Source of the DNA: Clostridiales bacterium | GTDB taxonomy: Bacteria; Bacillota; Clostridia; Lachnospirales; Lachnospiraceae | Assembly: GCA_018369015.1 (NCBI GenBank) | Contig: JAGZDD010000026.1 | Location: 1 to 30,573, forward strand | Length of the DNA: 30,573 bases | Direction: 5' to 3' | Shown here: in pieces, positions 16,807-24,551 of the stretch | Position numbering within the stretch: the first letter of the stretch is position 1 | How the letters are laid out: each line of letters begins with the position of its first letter | Made by a program: the position numbers and the translations under genes | Notes under the pieces: generated by a model | Told to the model about the DNA's origin: nothing | Seen by the model: only the letters and a program-made list of their open reading frames with translations | Database searches by the model: none

Positions 16807-17640
16807 ATGAGCAATTTAAAGTTAGGGCTGCAAATGTGGAGCATACATAATGTTTGTGTGCAGCGGGGAATACCGGCAGCGCTTGAAATGATTCGGAAAA
16901 TGGGCTATGAAGGCTTTGAGTTTGCCCTTGGGGATGATATATGTTTAAAAGACCGCTGCGGGGCGGATGTTGATGAGGTTATACGCGCCCTTGACGCTAA
17001 CGGCATTAAAGCTATTGGTTCTCATATTCCTTTTGAGCCTCTGCTTGACCGGGCCGACAGGGTTTTAGAGGAATGTTTAAAGCTTCGGCTTCCTTATGCG
17101 GCTATTGGCCCTATTTTCTGGGGCGACCGGGCAACGGTAAAGGAACAGAAAATGCTGTACCAAAAGCTTGGGGAAATTGCAAGGCTATTTAAACGCAGCG
17201 GTATTCAGCTTCAGGTCCATTGCTCGGCCTTTGGCTATTTAAAGGATTATATGGGAAGATATGTGGTTGAAGGCATGATTGAGGAAGCCGGGATTGACTA
17301 TTTGCAGCCGGAATTTGATACGGCATGGATGATCTGCGGACAGGTAAAGCCGGAAGAAATGCTGGAAAAATATGACGGCCATGTGGATATTTTGCATTTT
17401 AAGGATTATCACCCGCTGAAAGAAAACTACAAATATTTAATGGTCCGCCATAATACGATTTGTGAGGAACAAAAGGATGGCTGCGCCGTAGGCTGCAATG
17501 GCGTACAAAATATTGAAAGCATTATCCGATCGGCAAAGAAATGCGGCGTCCAATGGGTTGTTACAGAATTGTGGAATGAAAGAAATTCCCTTGAACATGC
17601 AAAAATCAGTGCGGATAATTTAAGAAAATACTTGTCATAA
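16807..17640 (+). CDS. Sugar phosphate isomerase/epimerase family protein (second tandem copy)
   Basis: This 277-aa paralogue of the preceding gene product shares LGLQMWSIHNVC, GYEGFEFALGD, QPEFDTAWMIC, DILHFKDY and VVTELWNE, so the putative metal-site residues are kept in both copies. The frame opens at GTG 16762, but ATG 16807 is chosen: a GGAGG site lies 7 nt before it and the protein then begins in line with its paralogue. Conserved active sites in both copies argue for two related activities or a heteromer rather than a decaying duplicate. It is the last gene of the operon, with a terminator 20 nt beyond the stop. Confidence 0.87.
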   Translation: MSNLKLGLQMWSIHNVCVQRGIPAALEMIRKMGYEGFEFALGDDICLKDRCGADVDEVIRALDANGIKAIGSHIPFEPLLDRADRVLEECLKLRLPYAAIGPIFWGDRATVKEQKMLYQKLGEIARLFKRSGIQLQVHCSAFGYLKDYMGRYVVEGMIEEAGIDYLQPEFDTAWMICGQVKPEEMLEKYDGHVDILHFKDYHPLKENYKYLMVRHNTICEEQKDGCAVGCNGVQNIESIIRSAKKCGVQWVVTELWNERNSLEHAKISADNLRKYLS

Positions 17641-17660
17641 TAGGAGTGCCTGTGAAACTA

Positions 17661-17701
17661 GAGCTGTTATTTAAGTTGTTACTTTTATAACAGCTCTTTT
17701 T
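17661..17701 (+). terminator. Intrinsic terminator of the first utilisation operon
   Basis: GAGCTGTTAT (17661-17670) pairs perfectly with ATAACAGCTC (17687-17696) around a 16-nt loop, followed by five T (17697-17701). It ends the + strand operon and separates it from the convergent regulator gene. The minus-strand side has no T-run, so it is mainly one-way. Confidence 0.88.
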
Positions 17702-17749
17702 ATGACAGATTTCCTTTTGTTTTTTGTGAATTGACAGGCTTATACCCTT

Positions 17750-20146
17750 TCAGCTTTCATACCTGCGTATATGAATACATCGTATTTCCTGAGGTTCAAG
17801 GCGGATATTTAATTGCAGGGTACGATTTTCCACCCGTGTTTTTTCAATAGTGATTTGGGGCTGTGAAATGGATTTTAAATAATTCTGCTCCTCTTGCGTC
17901 AGATTTGCTTCATAATCCATTTGCTCCCAGTAATATTGGACATTGCCATAAATATGGTTGACAGTTTCTGATTTTTTAGAATAAATTCCATCATCCAGAC
18001 CTAAAAGACTGACCGAAAGCTCCAGTGCGCGGTGGTTTTCATAGTATTGTTCCTGGTGCTCAGGGAAGATTTTATCCTCATCCGTAAAATAATATTTAAA
18101 ATTATAGTGCTTATAATTATGAGAGCATATCACAATATGCCCGTCGCTTCCAGAGGTGATGATCATATTTTCGTTTTTGAAAAGCAGGGTATTTTCCAGC
18201 TTATTCAGGAAATAGTAAGCATAGTAGGCCGGCTTGCGTATTCCGCCTGGGGAAAGCAAGCCGCCGCCTCCGAAAAGCGCCTGCTTTGTGTCGTAAAGCT
18301 CGGAGAGAATGTCGCTGGCTGTTGTATATCCAAAAACATCAGCTAAATTCCCGCAGCCCAGCATATTATGCATAATACAGGCGGCCTTCTGGCAGCTGTC
18401 ATTGATTGTGCTGCGGTCAGATATAGAGGAGTTCCATTGGGATATGTGAAGCTCAGATATGGGAATATCAAGCTCTGAAAGCCTGCGTCGCATTGCGGTG
18501 ATTTCATCGTACATCAGATTTTTATTGCGGCTGTAGGAACGGGGGTTTTCAAAAGACTGGGGGTCCTGGGCTTCATACAGGTAAAGGTACATGGATATAA
18601 AATCCGGCAGGCACCCAAACTCTTTCCAGGCAAGAAGGGTTTCTTCCATATTTTGGTTATAGTAATTCGGAGAAAATCCGGGGCCGCCCACGCGTATATC
18701 CGGTATTTTTGTTTTAAAGCACTGATATACATGGCGAAAGGTGTGAAAATAATCCTGAGCCGGCTCCTCCTCATAAATTGTTCCGCAGCCCTCAAATTCA
18801 ATATACCACCGGGAAACCTCGCTGCGCCCATAACGAAATAAAAGATGACTGACCAGCTTGTCAATAATCTGAGGATTTTCATTGATAAAATGGATAAGGT
18901 CAAAATTATTTTCATAGGCCAGAACTTTTTTCAGGTTCCGGTAAACAAAATAGGTCCGGTTACATAGCTGAATGTAGGGCCGTATATTATTTTCCACAAA
19001 AAAGTCAAGCACCTGATCCAGCTCATTAAAATTATAATCGCTGTAACCAGCCGAATTTTTTAACATGCGGCTGTCCGAAAATATATTCGATATGCGCACA
19101 TATTTAAACCCGCACTGGCGTACAAGCTCCAAGATCTGAGAACGCATGTCCTGCCTTAAAAAGAAATGGAGCGGGCCTCCGTTAATCATTTGATTCCATG
19201 GATGATTAAGTCTTTGCCCATGCGACGTGGGAATCTGAATGTTATATTCGTCAAAGCTTTTGGCGGTATGTATGTCTATCTGGTTTTTATCCAGATACGT
19301 TGAAAGCTTTGTACGGATTTCTTCGGGCAGCGCTGTTTCCTGATTCGGTTTTGCGCCGGAAAATTTTTCACGGTACTGGCTGGGCGTCATATGGTAAGCG
19401 TTTTTAAAGGCCCGGATAAATGCCGCCGGGCTTGGGAAGCCGTTGTTCATGGCAATTTTGGTAATATTTTCCCGTGTATCGGATAAATCCCGGCACGCGT
19501 GATCCAGACGGATATTATTGACGAACGTCAAAAATCCCATACCGAAATGCTGTTTAAAATATCTGGACAGGTAGGCTGGGGAAAGATAGAGCTGCCGGGC
19601 TGTTTCGGTCAGTGACAGCGGGTTTTTGTAGTTGGCCGTAATATATTGTAAAAGGCTGTGGCTTCGCGCTGTTCTGCCATCTGGCAAGGGGCTGCGGCTG
19701 TGGGCGTCCTTCTTAGGCGCGAGAAAACGGCTGATGAGCTTGTAGAGAAGTTCATAGCCCAGCGCTTCTTTCATCAGGCTGTCCTGCTTTAACGCCGACT
19801 GGCTGTAGCCAAGAAGGCGCCGTATAATCTGGCGCAGCTCATTATAATATCGGGAAGTATGGTCCGTGCTGTTGCAGGAAAATGCAAGCCTGTGGTGGTC
19901 AAAACAGCGGGCGGCCGCGTCATAGCCAATGGTTATAGCTGCGGCAAACACCTTTTCGTAGGAATGAAATTCGTGGACTTCATTGGGATTGATGATAATA
20001 AAATCCTCAGGTCCAAGGACGGATGTGCTTTCTGAGCAGGTGATACATAGCTGCCCTTCAATAATATAAATCAGTTCTATATTTTCATGGGAATGTTTTT
20101 CCTGGACCCGTTCCATGGATAATTGCAGATGGATGAGCGATTCCAT
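17750..20146 (-). CDS. AraC-family regulator fused to a degenerate GH39-like domain
   Basis: This cytosolic transcription factor has a built-in sugar-recognition domain. The 798-aa product has an N-terminal cupin sensor (about 10-75, EKHSHENIELIYIIEGQL), an AraC DNA-binding domain (about 165-262, LSLTETARQLYLSPAYLSRY ... MTPSQYREKF) and a C-terminal region resembling GH39 beta-xylosidases (about 320-760). In GH39 the acid/base Glu lies in a WNEP motif and the nucleophile in a TE(F/Y/W)N motif. Here the first reads WYIEFEGCG (Cys454 at the acid/base position) and the second HISQWNSS (Gln570 at the nucleophile), so catalysis is probably lost. ATG 20146 is chosen over 20200 because GAAAGGGGGG lies 8 nt before it. 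A TTGACA promoter precedes it. It probably controls the adjacent symporter and nearby operons. Confidence 0.88.
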   Translation of the reverse strand: MESLIHLQLSMERVQEKHSHENIELIYIIEGQLCITCSESTSVLGPEDFIIINPNEVHEFHSYEKVFAAAITIGYDAAARCFDHHRLAFSCNSTDHTSRYYNELRQIIRRLLGYSQSALKQDSLMKEALGYELLYKLISRFLAPKKDAHSRSPLPDGRTARSHSLLQYITANYKNPLSLTETARQLYLSPAYLSRYFKQHFGMGFLTFVNNIRLDHACRDLSDTRENITKIAMNNGFPSPAAFIRAFKNAYHMTPSQYREKFSGAKPNQETALPEEIRTKLSTYLDKNQIDIHTAKSFDEYNIQIPTSHGQRLNHPWNQMINGGPLHFFLRQDMRSQILELVRQCGFKYVRISNIFSDSRMLKNSAGYSDYNFNELDQVLDFFVENNIRPYIQLCNRTYFVYRNLKKVLAYENNFDLIHFINENPQIIDKLVSHLLFRYGRSEVSRWYIEFEGCGTIYEEEPAQDYFHTFRHVYQCFKTKIPDIRVGGPGFSPNYYNQNMEETLLAWKEFGCLPDFISMYLYLYEAQDPQSFENPRSYSRNKNLMYDEITAMRRRLSELDIPISELHISQWNSSISDRSTINDSCQKAACIMHNMLGCGNLADVFGYTTASDILSELYDTKQALFGGGGLLSPGGIRKPAYYAYYFLNKLENTLLFKNENMIITSGSDGHIVICSHNYKHYNFKYYFTDEDKIFPEHQEQYYENHRALELSVSLLGLDDGIYSKKSETVNHIYGNVQYYWEQMDYEANLTQEEQNYLKSISQPQITIEKTRVENRTLQLNIRLEPQEIRCIHIRRYES

Positions 20147-20152
20147 AAAACA

Positions 20153-20252
20153 AGCCCCCCTTTCATCTTTATAACTGCCTGTTGACAAAATATAGGGCAA
20201 CAGGCGTCCGCTTTGGCAGACAAATAGTATTATATAGGATGAAAGGGGGGCT
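20153..20252 (-). promoter_or_regulatory. Structured leader: 15-bp inverted repeat sequestering the ribosome site
   Basis: On the minus strand AGCCCCCCTTTCATC (20252-20238) is the exact complement of GATGAAAGGGGGGCT (20167-20153). The latter contains the Shine-Dalgarno of the AraC-GH39 gene. Between the arms are two more hairpins: GCCTGTTG/CAACAGGC (20205-20198 and 20184-20177) and GTCTGC/GCGGAC (20221-20206). The distal arm lies between the -35 and -10 boxes of the gene's own promoter. It would therefore be present only in RNA reading through from the symporter gene. It could also be a DNA operator. Confidence 0.65.
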
Positions 20253-20259
20253 GTGTCAA
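20229..20259 (-). promoter_or_regulatory. Predicted sigma-A promoter of the AraC-GH39 regulator
   Basis: Read on the minus strand, a consensus TTGACA (20259-20254) is followed by TATATA at a 17-bp spacing (20236-20231), or TATAAT at 19 bp (20234-20229). Transcription would begin near 20223, leaving a leader of about 77 nt. It lies between the symporter stop and the regulator start. The spacer holds one arm of the inverted repeat described for this leader. Confidence 0.65.
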
Positions 20260-20268
20260 GCTGTTTTA

Positions 20269-21657
20269 CTATTGATTTTCAGCCAGCTTTTTGGCGTCGC
20301 GCTCAGCCAGCTCCTCAGAGATTTTAGCAACCATTTTCGCATCCAGCTTATAGAAGAACAGAGGGATGATCGAGAGGGCAATACATGCGGCCGGAATTAA
20401 ATTGACAACCGCATTAATACCATTTTTTGCGGCTTCCGTCTGTTCAGCATTGGGAACATAGCCTGTGGCAGCCAGAAGAAGAACACATGCGGAGCCTGCG
20501 ACAGCCGAGGCCAGCTTAACGCCAAAGCCGAGGCAGGAGAAGGTCAGCCCTTCTTCGCGGACGCCGTATTTCCAGTCGCCGTATTCCACACAGTCGGTCA
20601 GCATACCTGTACATATATTGGAGCAGGAGTTTGTAAAGCCAATGACCGCGCTGATTCCAAGGATGACAAAGATGTTATTGGCAGGCATGAGATACATCAT
20701 AATAAAGCCTGCAATCATAATGACATTAAGGATGATGAGGTAGTTCCGTTTTCCAAAGAGTTTTGTTCCAAATGGCAGGCATAAGCAGCCAATGAAAGAT
20801 GTAAAGGTCATAACAGTGAACATTGGGGCGATCATTGTGTAGGAGCCTACCACATAAATAACATAGTAGGACAGCATGGACATACGGCCCATAACGCCGA
20901 TGGTACCCATTAGTACACAAAATACGGTAATCATCAGCATTTTGTTTTTGACCATCATTTTCAGAGAACGAAGCATTGGCTTTTTCTCGTGGGAATAATT
21001 ATTGACGGTCACAACTGTTTCTTTACATTTCCAAGCGCACAGCCAGAAGCAAGGCAGCATGACAATGGAGCAGAGGACGGTTGTCCAGAAGTACCCCTGG
21101 GCATTGGCTGTATCGCTGCGGCCAAAGGTAAGGATCAGGGGCATAACGGTTGCGGAAAGAATCATTTGAATAATTGAAGAACCGATTGCCCTTGCGGAAA
21201 CATAGTTCATACGTACCTGAGAATCTTTGGCAATAAGATTAACCAAACTTCCGTAGCTGACGGAAATGGCAGTGTAGGACATGCCGACGCCGATGTAGCA
21301 TACAAGGCATAAAACAATTTTTGCGATACCTTCTACAGGGAAGACAGTAAATGTCAAAATATTAAAGATGGCAAGAAAGCCGGGGGCGATAGTGATATAG
21401 GGGCGGAATTTTCCCCAGCGGGTCCTTGTACGGTCAGCAACCATACCCATAAGCGGGTCATTAATAGCGTCCCATACACGGGCAATAAGCATGATCATAG
21501 AGATCGCTCCTGCCGTCAGTCCGATAATATCGGTGTAAAATAACATTAAATAGGTGTTGACCATGTACCAGCTTAACTGGCAGCCAACCTCGCCAAAGCT
21601 GTAAAAGAACCCAAGCTTGAAGCTGGTCTTTTCGCGGGCAGCATTTTTTTCGTTCAT
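20269..21657 (-). CDS. GPH-family sugar:cation symporter
   Basis: This membrane carrier of the glycoside-pentoside-hexuronide:cation symporter family imports sugars with Na+ or H+. The 462-aa product has about 12 membrane helices. It carries the family hallmark in the first loop region, ARVWDAINDPLMGMVADRTRTRWGK, given here in parts: ARVWDAINDP and DRTRTRWGKFRPYI. The length is typical. The frame also opens at TTG 21663; ATG 21657 is chosen, with GGAAGG 10 nt upstream, though the TTG cannot be ruled out. It probably shares a transcript with the regulator downstream (122 nt apart, no terminator between), which would make substrate uptake and sensing co-regulated. Confidence 0.92.
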   Translation of the reverse strand: MNEKNAAREKTSFKLGFFYSFGEVGCQLSWYMVNTYLMLFYTDIIGLTAGAISMIMLIARVWDAINDPLMGMVADRTRTRWGKFRPYITIAPGFLAIFNILTFTVFPVEGIAKIVLCLVCYIGVGMSYTAISVSYGSLVNLIAKDSQVRMNYVSARAIGSSIIQMILSATVMPLILTFGRSDTANAQGYFWTTVLCSIVMLPCFWLCAWKCKETVVTVNNYSHEKKPMLRSLKMMVKNKMLMITVFCVLMGTIGVMGRMSMLSYYVIYVVGSYTMIAPMFTVMTFTSFIGCLCLPFGTKLFGKRNYLIILNVIMIAGFIMMYLMPANNIFVILGISAVIGFTNSCSNICTGMLTDCVEYGDWKYGVREEGLTFSCLGFGVKLASAVAGSACVLLLAATGYVPNAEQTEAAKNGINAVVNLIPAACIALSIIPLFFYKLDAKMVAKISEELAERDAKKLAENQ

Positions 21658-21734
21658 TTGCAACCAACCTTCCTTTTCTTATTCCTGCGGCTTAGGCCAT
21701 TGGCTCATAAACCACATTTAAAATCAAATGATAC

Positions 21735-21781
21735 AAAATGATCAGCAGTTCAGAACATGCTTTTGAACTGCTGATCATTTT
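21735..21781. repeat. Perfect 18-bp inverted repeat between divergent genes
   Basis: AAAATGATCAGCAGTTCA (21735-21752) and its exact reverse complement (21764-21781) flank an 11-nt loop. The A- and T-rich ends make it look like a bidirectional intrinsic terminator. Yet it stands in the shared upstream region of the symporter gene (minus) and the second utilisation operon (plus), where no gene needs ending. It may be a leader attenuator of the symporter transcript or an operator. Confidence 0.7.
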
Positions 21782-22069
21782 ATAGGAAGACCGGAGGAAG
21801 CGCTACGCAAAATTTGGGGGGAGATAATATATAAATGTCTAAAATTTGTTCAGTTTTGTCGAAGAAGAAAGTGAAGGATAAAAAATAATATCTAAAAATT
21901 GATATTATAAACCAACGAATCGCCAATATTCTGCAAGCAGGAAATCTTCATAGCCAAAAGTCAGGATAGTGACATACAAAGTACGGCATTGTGGAAGAAA
22001 AGAACCGTGTCTATTTGTTATAATCCACTTAACAAAACGTCAGGAGATGACGAGAAGGAGGAGGTACTT
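21782..22069. promoter_or_regulatory. Divergent AT-rich promoter region
   Basis: No gene is seen. On the minus strand, TATATTAT (about 21834-21827) is a possible -10 for the symporter. On the plus strand, TTGTCG (21856-21861) with a 17-bp spacer to TAAAAA, or the TTGATATTATAA stretch (21899-21910), are weak promoter candidates for the second operon. A block at 21825-21862 read on the minus strand shares words (GACAAAA, CTGAA, AAATTTTAGA, ATTTAT) with 7088-7127 upstream of the first operon, which suggests a common regulator site. The strong AAGGAGGAGG site (22055-22064) ends the region. Confidence 0.35.
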
Positions 22070-22951
22070 ATGGGAATGGAACCGGTGATCCCAATATACG
22101 CACTTTTAACAAGTATTCATGGGGATTATTTAGAAAGCTTTGAAAAAATGCGTGCTGCGGGATATGAATATGTGGAGCTTCTGGGGATGAATTATGCCGA
22201 AAATAAACGTTTTTCGGAGCAATACCCTGTCCGGGAGGTCAAGGCCGCCATGGAAAAGAGCGGGATGACTCCGGTGACGGCCCATGAAAGAGTTGAGGAT
22301 CTGGATCATTTTTACTGGGATGATATTTTAAAATATTATGACACCCTGGGCTGCCATTGTATTGTGCATCCCATGATATGGATCCGCACGCGGGAGGACG
22401 CCTTACGGCTTGCAAAGCAATTAAATAAAACCGGGAAATATATGCGGCAGAGGGGCTTTGACTATTTACTGCATACCCATCATTTTGAATTTCGGCGGCT
22501 TAATAATGGGGAAACCTTAGTTGATATCATTATGGAAAATACAGACCCGGAATATCTTGGCTTTGAGTATGATGTTGTGTGGTCAATGAGGGCGGGGATC
22601 GATCCTGTGGAGCAATTGAAAAAAATGGGAGAACGGTGCTTTATTATTCACCAGAAAGATTACAACCCAAAGTTCCCCGAGCCTGTGAATTTTTTTGAAA
22701 CAATGAAAACGCTTGGCCTTAATGATGTAGAGGATATTCAGACATTTGTACGCGAACACACCGGGCCGGATTTTTTTAGAGTTTTAGGTGAAGGCTGTGT
22801 GGATATTCAGGGAATCATTAAGGCGGCCAGCGATATGGGCTTTGTGCGCTATGTTGTTGCGGAAAGTGAAATGAAGACGCAGCGCCAATTTGAAATCGCA
22901 AAAAAGGAATATGATGTACTTCGGGCATGTATTTTAAGCGCCGAAGCATAG
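22070..22951 (+). CDS. Sugar phosphate isomerase/epimerase family protein (third, divergent)
   Basis: This is the first gene of the second utilisation operon. The 293-aa product is a xylose-isomerase-like TIM barrel, only distantly like the two tandem copies in the first operon. Visible motifs are GYEYVELLGM (first strand), LLHTHHFEF (matching the family's HNHxFEF strand), FEYDVVWSMRAG (Asp), FIIHQKDYNP (His) and YVVAESE (Glu). That is a more complete canonical set than in the tandem pair. The frame extends upstream to ATG 21989, but ATG 22070 follows an excellent AAGGAGGAGG site by 5 nt and gives the normal length. Substrate unknown; a hexose or keto-sugar is likely from context. Confidence 0.87.
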   Translation: MGMEPVIPIYALLTSIHGDYLESFEKMRAAGYEYVELLGMNYAENKRFSEQYPVREVKAAMEKSGMTPVTAHERVEDLDHFYWDDILKYYDTLGCHCIVHPMIWIRTREDALRLAKQLNKTGKYMRQRGFDYLLHTHHFEFRRLNNGETLVDIIMENTDPEYLGFEYDVVWSMRAGIDPVEQLKKMGERCFIIHQKDYNPKFPEPVNFFETMKTLGLNDVEDIQTFVREHTGPDFFRVLGEGCVDIQGIIKAASDMGFVRYVVAESEMKTQRQFEIAKKEYDVLRACILSAEA

Positions 22952-23010
22952 GCGGGGGGTTTACAGGGTATTCCATAATGGCCTGAGCAACAGGACGGAA
23001 AGGAGAAGGT

Positions 23011-24507
23011 ATGAAAAGAGTTTTGTTAATGGAATTTTTGGCGTCGGGAACCCGGAGGAATCCGGTAATGAAAGATATTTCGGGCTTTGATTTCCCGGAT
23101 CTAGAAAGCTATTACGAAAATGACCCGGTATTTCATTTTCTGAAAGAGAAGGATTGCGAGGTTGTGCCGCTGTTTGTGGCAAAAGCCAGAGGGAGAATGG
23201 ATGTTGAAACCTTCTGGGAGATTATGCGGCGTCTTGAAGCTGCACTTGATAATGCGCTAAAGTGCGGGCCTGTGGACGGTATCTGGTTTTATACCTATGC
23301 CCTGAGCGCCGTAGATTTTGTTGGAAATGGCGAGGAGTTCATGTTAAAAATGATCCGGAACAAAATCGGGTATGAGGTTCCTATATCTGTAGCTATGGAT
23401 TTTCATGGCCTTATCACCCCGAATGTGGCAAAAATGGTTAATATTGTAAGCAATTTCCGGACGAACCCCCACACAGATGTTGAAGCTACCCGGTTGAGAG
23501 CGGCACGCCTGCTTGTTGAAGCGATGAGCCGTGAAAATCCTCAGATAACATATATTCGTTTGCCGATGTTAGGCGTTGATTCTACCCGCATGGACGAAGG
23601 TGCCGGCGAGGAGGTGGCAGACTGCTTAGAAAAACTGGAAGAAATCCCGGGCGTAGTTTCGGCGTCGTTTATTACAGGAATTGTATGGAATAATGTTCCC
23701 GAAGGCGCGACGTGCCTGCTGGTAAGCGCTTATCCGGAGGCGGATAAAAAGCTATTGCGAGCTGAAATGATGGATATTGCCAAACATTTGTGGGATATAA
23801 GGAGAGACTGGGTGTCTATTGATAAGCTGCTTGACATTGACAGCGCCTTTGAACTCGCGGATACCATTGCCGGGCAAAGCGGGCAGGGCGTTGTATTTCT
23901 TAACGACACTGGCGACAATCCGACAGGTTCAGGTGTTGGCGACAGCGCATATATGCTGGGAGAAGCGATTAAAAGCCAGGTGAAGGGGATTTTAGTTGCC
24001 GGAATATGGGCTGAGGATTTCCTGGATATGTGCGTACAGGCCTACAAGGACAGCGCTTCCAAAGCAACAGCCTGCGGCTATGTGATGACGATCGATGATG
24101 ATTTGTGGGTTGAAGGAGAAATTGGGGCGCATATAAGTTCAGGCAGCACCCGTATTCCCATAAAGGCTAGACTTCTGGCTCTGCGAGGAGGTTCCGGGGA
24201 GGAAGTGACCGGCGCTCGTCTTCAATGTGAAAATGTCGTATTTCTTGTGACAAAATATCAGGAGGGCGCTTTAGACAGAAGCTTTACTGACAGCTTTGGA
24301 ATAAAACTTAGCGACTACCGGATTGTCGTATTGAAACTGGGCTATCTTGTTCCGGGGTTTTTGCCTTATAAAAAGGATTGCTTCATGGTTAAAACACCGG
24401 GGGTTACGGATCTGGATTTTGCCAGAATTGAGAAGGAAATGGACAAAGTATGCAGGCCCATGTATCCCTTTGACGATATAAGGGAGCCGGATTTGAGGTT
24501 TATGTAA
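23011..24507 (+). CDS. M81 / MlrC-like metallo-protein
   Basis: This 498-aa protein has the two-domain layout of the M81 family, named for the microcystinase MlrC but of mostly unknown function. The probable zinc ligands are Asp130 and His132 (AMDFHG) and His154 (RTNPHTD), with the D-x-H spacing and the 22-residue offset of MlrC. The C-terminal domain shows DTGDNPTGSG near residue 300, matching the DNPGGG-type motif. The usual N-terminal HETNTF motif is replaced by ASGTRR, so a catalytic residue may be missing. A GAAAGGAGAAGG site precedes the ATG. It lies 59 nt after the isomerase gene and 44 nt before the binding-protein gene. It is predicted cytosolic and may hydrolyse an amide-like or lactone bond in the substrate, but this is a guess. 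Confidence 0.82.
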   Translation: MKRVLLMEFLASGTRRNPVMKDISGFDFPDLESYYENDPVFHFLKEKDCEVVPLFVAKARGRMDVETFWEIMRRLEAALDNALKCGPVDGIWFYTYALSAVDFVGNGEEFMLKMIRNKIGYEVPISVAMDFHGLITPNVAKMVNIVSNFRTNPHTDVEATRLRAARLLVEAMSRENPQITYIRLPMLGVDSTRMDEGAGEEVADCLEKLEEIPGVVSASFITGIVWNNVPEGATCLLVSAYPEADKKLLRAEMMDIAKHLWDIRRDWVSIDKLLDIDSAFELADTIAGQSGQGVVFLNDTGDNPTGSGVGDSAYMLGEAIKSQVKGILVAGIWAEDFLDMCVQAYKDSASKATACGYVMTIDDDLWVEGEIGAHISSGSTRIPIKARLLALRGGSGEEVTGARLQCENVVFLVTKYQEGALDRSFTDSFGIKLSDYRIVVLKLGYLVPGFLPYKKDCFMVKTPGVTDLDFARIEKEMDKVCRPMYPFDDIREPDLRFM

Positions 24508-24515
24508 GGAAATAT

Positions 24516-24526
24516 GTAACTATTCA
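24516..24526 (+). repeat. Solo copy of the MITE terminal sequence
   Basis: GTAACTATTCA at 24516-24526 is identical to the first 11 bases of the MITE-like element at 1845 and to the end of the copy at 27119. It lies 9 nt after a stop codon, like the others. The match ends there, so it may be an excision scar, a target-site preference, or chance. Confidence 0.3.
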
Positions 24527-24551
24527 TTACTATTTACAAGGAGGAGAAGCT

